Positions 5,827 to 9,205 of a stretch of 9,205 bases of DNA are shown here, in pieces. Under the pieces are notes generated by a model. That model worked only from the letters and a program-made list of their open reading frames with translations. It was not told the origin of the DNA and searched no databases. The translations under genes and the position numbers were made by a program. This stretch comes from SIG299 sp045531895 (GTDB lineage: Bacteria > Bacillota > Clostridia > Lachnospirales > Lachnospiraceae): NCBI GenBank assembly GCA_045531895.1, contig JAZSEW010000049.1:1-9205 (forward strand). Direction: 5' to 3'. Numbering within the stretch: position 1 is the stretch's first letter; the number at the start of each line of letters is the position of its first letter.

Positions 5827-6768
5827 ATGAAAAAGAAAATTCTTGCAGTATTTTTACTGTTTACTATATTACTATCAGGATGCGGAGTTGCAACTGATGA
5901 TGAAGTTTCCGGGGAAACGGTAACTTTTACAGATGACCTCGGGCGAAGTGTTACTGTGTCGAATCCAAAACGTGTAGCGGCACTTCTGGGAAGCTTTGCC
6001 CAAATATGGCAGTTGGCAGGTGGTGTAGTTTCCGCAACGGCAGATGATGCGTGGGAAGACCTGCACCTGGAACTCTCGGAAGATACCGTTAATTTGGGAA
6101 ATACAAAGCATCTGAATTTGGAACTGCTATTCGCATCCGAGCCGGATTTTATTTTGGCCAGTACAAACACGGCTCAAAATTTGGAGTGGAAAGACTTATT
6201 GGAACCAACCGGTATACCGGTTGCCTATTTTGATATTGATGATTTTGACGATTATCTTCGCCTTTTAAAGATTTGCACAGAAATTACCGGAAAGTATGAG
6301 AATTATGAGCTGTATGGAGAAGATGTGCAGGCACAGATTGATAAAGTTATAGAAAAAAGCGTACAGCGTGTAAAGACAAAAGGTGCACCTACGGTGCTTT
6401 GCATGGTGGCTTCTGCATCCGCAGTATATGCAAAAAACAGTGACGGAAACGTACTTGGTGCGATGCTTAATAGTCTTGGCTGTAGGAATATAGCTGATTC
6501 TGATTCTATGTTGCTGGAAAATGTAAGTTTGGAGCATATTCTGGTGTCTGATCCGGAATATATTTTCTTTGTGCAACGTGGCGATGACGAGGTTGGCATG
6601 AAGAAATATGTGCAGCAATTTCTTATGGATAATCCGGCTTGGAGTGAACTTACTGCTGTAAAGAACGGCAGGGTATACTTTATGGAAAAGAACTTGTTTA
6701 ATTTAAAACCAAATCACCGCTGGGGTGAGGCGTATGAAATCATGGAGGAAATTCTTGCAAATGAGTAA
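5827..6768 (+). CDS. ABC transporter substrate-binding lipoprotein (iron-siderophore/heme/cobalamin class)
   Basis: A lipid-anchored extracellular binding protein of 313 residues in the family of FepB, FhuD and BtuF. The N terminus MKKKILAVFLLFTILLSGC is a lipoprotein signal with lipobox L-S-G-C; the acylated Cys is residue 19. The mature protein begins with VTFTDDLGRSVTVSNPKRVAAL, the family's usual first strand. LELLFASEPDFILAS and VSLEHILVSDPEYIFF are the paired helix-strand motifs of the two lobes, and NGRVYFMEKNLFNLKPNHRWGEAYEIM is the C-terminal signature. ATG 5827 is chosen over 5821 because of ribosome-binding-site spacing. It is first in a four-gene operon and overlaps the permease gene by 8 nt. 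The ligand cannot be read from the sequence: ferric siderophore, heme, cobalamin, or another metal or tetrapyrrole would all fit. The siroheme enzyme downstream favours iron or a tetrapyrrole. Confidence 0.87.
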   Translation: MKKKILAVFLLFTILLSGCGVATDDEVSGETVTFTDDLGRSVTVSNPKRVAALLGSFAQIWQLAGGVVSATADDAWEDLHLELSEDTVNLGNTKHLNLELLFASEPDFILASTNTAQNLEWKDLLEPTGIPVAYFDIDDFDDYLRLLKICTEITGKYENYELYGEDVQAQIDKVIEKSVQRVKTKGAPTVLCMVASASAVYAKNSDGNVLGAMLNSLGCRNIADSDSMLLENVSLEHILVSDPEYIFFVQRGDDEVGMKKYVQQFLMDNPAWSELTAVKNGRVYFMEKNLFNLKPNHRWGEAYEIMEEILANE

Positions 6769-7753
6769 GAAGCAAAAAATAGTATTTTGGGGCGCAGTAT
6801 TGCTTTGTATGAGCAGTGTATTGCTTAGTCTTTGTCTTGGAGCAGCTAATTTAACACTACATGAATTATGGCATGCAATAAAGAACGGTCCGTCCGGAAT
6901 AGCGGGATATATTTTCTGGTATTCTCGTCTGCCAAGAACTTGTGCTTGTCTGCTGGCAGGGGCTGCTCTTTCTTTGGCCGGATGTATTTTACAGAGTGTA
7001 CTTGGTAACAAATTGGCATCTCCGGGCATTATCGGTGTGAATGCCGGTGCAGGTTTGGCTGTAACGGTGTGTTGCGCGTTAGGAGCCTTGTCCGGCTGGG
7101 CGGTTTCCTTGGCATCCTTTGGCGGGGCATTGTTTGCAGTAATGATTGTAGTGTGGCTTGCAAAAAAGACAGGAGCTTCCCGAAGTACCGTAATTTTGTC
7201 TGGTGTAGCAATAAACAGTATTTTTGGGGCTTTACGTGATGCGGTGACGGTATTGGTACCGGAAACCGCTATGCTGAGTAATGAATTTCGGGTGGGTACT
7301 TTTTCTTCTGTAGTACCGACAAGGCTGTTACCGGCGGGAATATTGATTGTTGCAGCGATTATTTTAGTTATGACATTATGTAATGAACTGGATGTGATTT
7401 CGCTGGGAGAAGAGACTGCAGGAAGCCTTGGTATGCCGGTAAAAAAAATACGTATGCTCTTTTTGATTTTGGCAGCAATACTGGCGGGAGCAAGTGTCAG
7501 CTTTGCCGGTTTACTTGGATTTGTGGGCTTACTGGTTCCTCATATGGCAAGAAAGTTTGTGGGCGGTGAAAGCAGATATTTGCTTCCGGTCAGTGGTTTA
7601 CTTGGTGCCGGCTTTGTTACCTTGTGTGATTTTGCATCCAGAATGCTGTTTGCTCCATATGAACTTCCGGTGGGCATTTTGATGTCCGCTTTTGGAGGAC
7701 CATTCTTCTTATTCCTTCTGTTAGAGAGGAAAGGAGGACATCATCGTGCTTGA
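6761..7753 (+). CDS. FecCD-family ABC transporter permease
   Basis: A polytopic membrane protein of 330 residues, normal for the FecCD/BtuC family, which forms the dimeric channel of iron-siderophore, heme and cobalamin importers. Hydrophobic helices run almost throughout. Family motifs are WYSRLPRTCACLLAGAALSLAGCILQ near the N terminus, NKLASPGIIGVNAGAGLA after it, then GFVGLLVPHMARKFVGGESRYLLPVSGLLGA towards the C-terminal third and PVGILMSAFGGPFFLFLL at the end. The frame is open upstream to 6725, but the ATG at 6761 is preferred because it overlaps the lipoprotein stop in a compact ATGAGTAA junction and gives the normal length. GGAGG lies 12 bases upstream, a little far, so translation may depend on coupling. 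It overlaps the ATPase gene by 8 nt. Substrate as for the binding protein: undetermined. Confidence 0.93.
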   Translation: MSKKQKIVFWGAVLLCMSSVLLSLCLGAANLTLHELWHAIKNGPSGIAGYIFWYSRLPRTCACLLAGAALSLAGCILQSVLGNKLASPGIIGVNAGAGLAVTVCCALGALSGWAVSLASFGGALFAVMIVVWLAKKTGASRSTVILSGVAINSIFGALRDAVTVLVPETAMLSNEFRVGTFSSVVPTRLLPAGILIVAAIILVMTLCNELDVISLGEETAGSLGMPVKKIRMLFLILAAILAGASVSFAGLLGFVGLLVPHMARKFVGGESRYLLPVSGLLGAGFVTLCDFASRMLFAPYELPVGILMSAFGGPFFLFLLLERKGGHHRA

Positions 7754-8507
7754 AATTAGAAATTTATGTACAGGATATTCTGATAAACCGGTTTTGAAGG
7801 ATATTTCCGTAACTGCAGCTGATGGAAAAGTGACAGTATTATTTGGTCCAAACGGTTGCGGGAAATCTACGTTTTTAAAAGCTGTTTGCGGGTTATTACC
7901 GGTATTCGAGGGAACAGCAGTAATCAACAATGAAGAATTACTTTCCATGGATGCAAAAGAATTAGCCAAAAGGGTAACCTATTTGGCACAGAGTCGACAA
8001 ATTCCGGATATAACGGTACAACGTCTGGTACTGCATGGACGTTTCCCGTATTTAAGCTACCCGCGCCGTTATCGTGCAGAAGATTATAGGATGGCTGAAA
8101 ATGCAATGAAACAGATGGGAATTCTTGATTTGGCTGACACACCGGTAGCAAATCTTTCCGGTGGACAGCGGCAAAAGGTATATATTGCTATGGCACTGGC
8201 TCAGGATACCGAAGTAATATTGATGGATGAGCCGACAACTTATTTGGATATGAAACACCAGATGCAGACTCTCCGTCAGGCAAAAGAATTGGCAGAACAG
8301 GGAAAAACCGTGTTGCTGGTGGTACATGATATAGATCAGGCAATGAACACTGCAGATGAGCTTGTTCTTATGAATAAAGGAAACGTAATAATTCAGGGAA
8401 CTCCGGAGGAGGTATATTTGTCCGGAAAAATAGATGAAGTATTCTCTGTATCCTTGAACCGGGTGCATACCGGTAAGGGATGGCGGTATTTTTGTGAGGA
8501 GGCATAG
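7746..8507 (+). CDS. ABC transporter ATPase, FecE/FhuC/BtuD class
   Basis: The cytoplasmic ATPase subunit of the importer, 253 residues, typical for the class. Motifs in order: Walker A GPNGCGKST (34-42), Q-loop Q82 in YLAQSRQ, the HGRFPYL segment (97-103) usual in iron-siderophore ATPases, signature LSGGQ (137-141), Walker B VILMDEP (157-163), D-loop at 165-168, and H-loop His194 in VVHD. All key residues are present, so it should be active. The start codon is GTG, eight bases after GGAGG, overlapping the permease gene by 8 nt. It ends one base before the start of the precorrin-2 dehydrogenase gene. Lysine codons are mostly AAA, unlike the reductase gene, suggesting more modest expression. 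Confidence 0.95.
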   Translation: MLEIRNLCTGYSDKPVLKDISVTAADGKVTVLFGPNGCGKSTFLKAVCGLLPVFEGTAVINNEELLSMDAKELAKRVTYLAQSRQIPDITVQRLVLHGRFPYLSYPRRYRAEDYRMAENAMKQMGILDLADTPVANLSGGQRQKVYIAMALAQDTEVILMDEPTTYLDMKHQMQTLRQAKELAEQGKTVLLVVHDIDQAMNTADELVLMNKGNVIIQGTPEEVYLSGKIDEVFSVSLNRVHTGKGWRYFCEEA

Positions 8508-8508
8508 T

Positions 8509-9039
8509 ATGGCGTACTTTCCAATGTGTGTGAATTTATATGATAAGCCAGTTTTTTGTATCGGTTCGGGACCTCAAATCCAGGACAAACTGGAAAAACT
8601 AGTGGGGTTTGGAGCAAAAATCCGGTTACTGAAGCATTTAACAGAGGAAGATTTGTCAGAGCATCCTGCGTTAGTGATTGCCGGGGATTTGAAGGAGGAG
8701 GAAGCAGAGCAGATAAGTTTACTGTGCAGAGAACACAATATTCCGGTCAATGTGGTGGATGTAACAAGGCTTTGTACTTTTTTCTTTCCGGCATTGATAA
8801 AAAAAGGCGAATTAACAGTTTCTGTTTCTACAGGAGGAAGTAGCCCGATGGCCGCCGGAGTTTTACGTAGACAAATAGAAGAAAGTATTCCGGATAACAC
8901 AGAAGATATTTTACAGTGGCTTGGTGAAAGGCGAGAACTTTTAAAGGAAAAAGGAATACTAAAGAAAGCTACAGAGCAGGCTCTTGTTCTAAATCGTCCG
9001 TTAACAAAGAAAGAATGCGATTTATTGATTGAAGTATGA
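8509..9039 (+). CDS. Precorrin-2 dehydrogenase / sirohydrochlorin ferrochelatase-like (siroheme synthesis)
   Basis: A cytoplasmic enzyme of 176 residues related to Met8p and the N-terminal part of CysG. It oxidises precorrin-2 to sirohydrochlorin with NAD and in some members also inserts Fe2+. Seen here: the opening YFPMCVNLYDKPVFCIGSG with a Rossmann glycine motif, NVVDV (81-85) with D84 at the position of the CysG/Met8p catalytic Asp, FFFPALIKKGELTVSVSTGG (91-110) and SSPMAAGVLRRQIE (111-124). The glycine motif is unusual: GSGPQIQDK where GGGxxAxxK is common. The protein is somewhat short, so the C-terminal helical part is reduced. The frame is open to a GTG at 8494, but ATG 8509, six bases after GAGGAGG, is clearly better. 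It is the last gene of the transporter operon. Siroheme is the prosthetic group of the reductase encoded upstream. No methyltransferase (CobA/SUMT) gene is in the window. Confidence 0.88.
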   Translation: MAYFPMCVNLYDKPVFCIGSGPQIQDKLEKLVGFGAKIRLLKHLTEEDLSEHPALVIAGDLKEEEAEQISLLCREHNIPVNVVDVTRLCTFFFPALIKKGELTVSVSTGGSSPMAAGVLRRQIEESIPDNTEDILQWLGERRELLKEKGILKKATEQALVLNRPLTKKECDLLIEV

Positions 9040-9050
9040 TTAAAAAAAAC

Positions 9051-9068
9051 TGGGGTAAAAGTGGGGTA
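9051..9068 (+). repeat. Two TGGGGTA direct repeats, 11 bp apart
   Basis: TGGGGTA occurs at 9051-9057 and 9062-9068, one helical turn apart, starting 12 nt after the stop of the last gene. Similar short phased repeats occur as arm-type sites of tyrosine recombinases near the ends of integrated elements. That reading is inferred from their position near the repeat at 9134-9149. Confidence 0.45.
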
Positions 9069-9130
9069 CAACAAAATCGGTCACCTTTGAAATCTGCATA
9101 AACAAAGGGCTTCCGAGGCTATGACAAGAC

Positions 9131-9151
9131 GTTCGACTCCCCTCAGGTCCA
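9131..9151 (+). other. tRNA/tmRNA 3'-end-like segment, possible attachment site; right copy of the direct repeat
   Basis: GTTCGACTCCCCTCAGGTCC then A reads like the second half of a T-arm (TTCGACT loop), the 3' acceptor strand and a discriminator base. The bases just upstream (ATGACAAGAC) cannot pair to complete a T-stem, and no D- or anticodon arm is found, so no tRNA is encoded here. Such orphan 3' ends are typically left at the far end of an element that integrated into a tRNA or tmRNA gene. Positions 9134-9149 match 110-125 in 15 of 16 bases. Confidence 0.4.
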
Positions 9152-9205
9152 TAAGAAAAAGGCCTCAGCGCATTAGCGCTGGGGCCTTTTTCTTATGGAC
9201 CTGAG
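9142..9205. terminator. 30-bp palindromic, bidirectional intrinsic terminator
   Basis: The left arm 9142-9171 pairs with the right arm 9176-9205 around ATTA: 29 Watson-Crick pairs and one T-G. The core has A-run, GGCC, CAGCGC, loop, GCGCTG, GGCC and T-run, with AAGAAAAA on one side and TTTTTCTT on the other, so it can stop transcription from either direction. The outer arms include CTCAGGTCC, which is also the tRNA-3'-end-like sequence. The stem reaches the last base of the window, so its true end is unknown. Confidence 0.8.

Noticed and set aside
8052..8468. Minus-strand open frame opposite the ATPase gene
   Set aside because: The ATPase has all Walker, signature and H-loop motifs in the plus frame, so this is its shadow.
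8574..9074. Minus-strand open frame of 166 codons opposite the precorrin-2 dehydrogenase gene
   Set aside because: It lies entirely against a gene with clear motifs and a good ribosome binding site; its product is low-complexity and unrecognised.
9080..9151. Complete tRNA gene ending at 9151
   Set aside because: Only the T-loop and 3' acceptor-like half is present. No T-stem partner, anticodon arm, D-arm or 5' acceptor strand can be found upstream.
1..9205. CRISPR array, insertion sequence or integrase gene
   Set aside because: No regularly spaced repeat array and no transposase or recombinase frame is seen on either strand.

Overview
The window looks like chromosomal DNA of an anaerobic, low-GC Clostridia-type Firmicute, most likely Lachnospiraceae-like. 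This rests on strong AGGAGG/AAAGGAG ribosome binding sites, AT-rich intergenic DNA, tightly coupled operons, and an oxygen-sensitive siroheme/ferredoxin-type reductase. No rRNA or other taxonomic marker is present, so this is inference.

Layout. Positions 1-130 hold a GC-rich tract, unlike everything else here, made of two tandem hairpin units and ending in CTCAGGTC. A minus-strand pair follows: a LysR-type regulator (971-1834) and, overlapping its stop by 4 nt, a nitrilase-superfamily amidohydrolase (183-974). Between the regulator and the divergent plus-strand genes is a compact control region with a good promoter (TTGATT, 17 nt, TATAAT) and a dyad centred near -65, the usual place for a LysR recognition site. 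The first plus-strand operon encodes a YeiH/UPF0324-type membrane protein (1994-3061) and an 852-residue fusion (3087-5645). The fusion runs CoA-disulfide-reductase-like FAD/NAD module, rhodanese, half-size siroheme sulfite/nitrite reductase, two [4Fe-4S] clusters. A very long wobble-rich hairpin (5691-5786) ends this operon. The second operon is a FecBCD/BtuFCD-type ABC importer (lipoprotein 5827-6768, permease 6761-7753, ATPase 7746-8507) followed by a precorrin-2 dehydrogenase (8509-9039). The last 165 bases carry short TGGGGTA repeats, a tRNA-3'-end-like segment that also shares 15 of 16 bases with the left tract, and a 30-bp terminator palindrome reaching the last base.

How it may work together. 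A LysR protein of the CysL/YeiE kind would sense a sulfur compound and switch on the YeiH-type transporter and the fusion reductase, which would use NAD(P)H to reduce sulfite (or nitrite) and perhaps sulfur released from persulfides by the rhodanese domain. The reductase needs siroheme and several Fe-S clusters. The downstream operon supplies a siroheme-pathway enzyme and an importer for an iron or tetrapyrrole substrate. The enzyme classes are well supported by motifs; the substrates, the direction of transport and the joint regulation are inferred.
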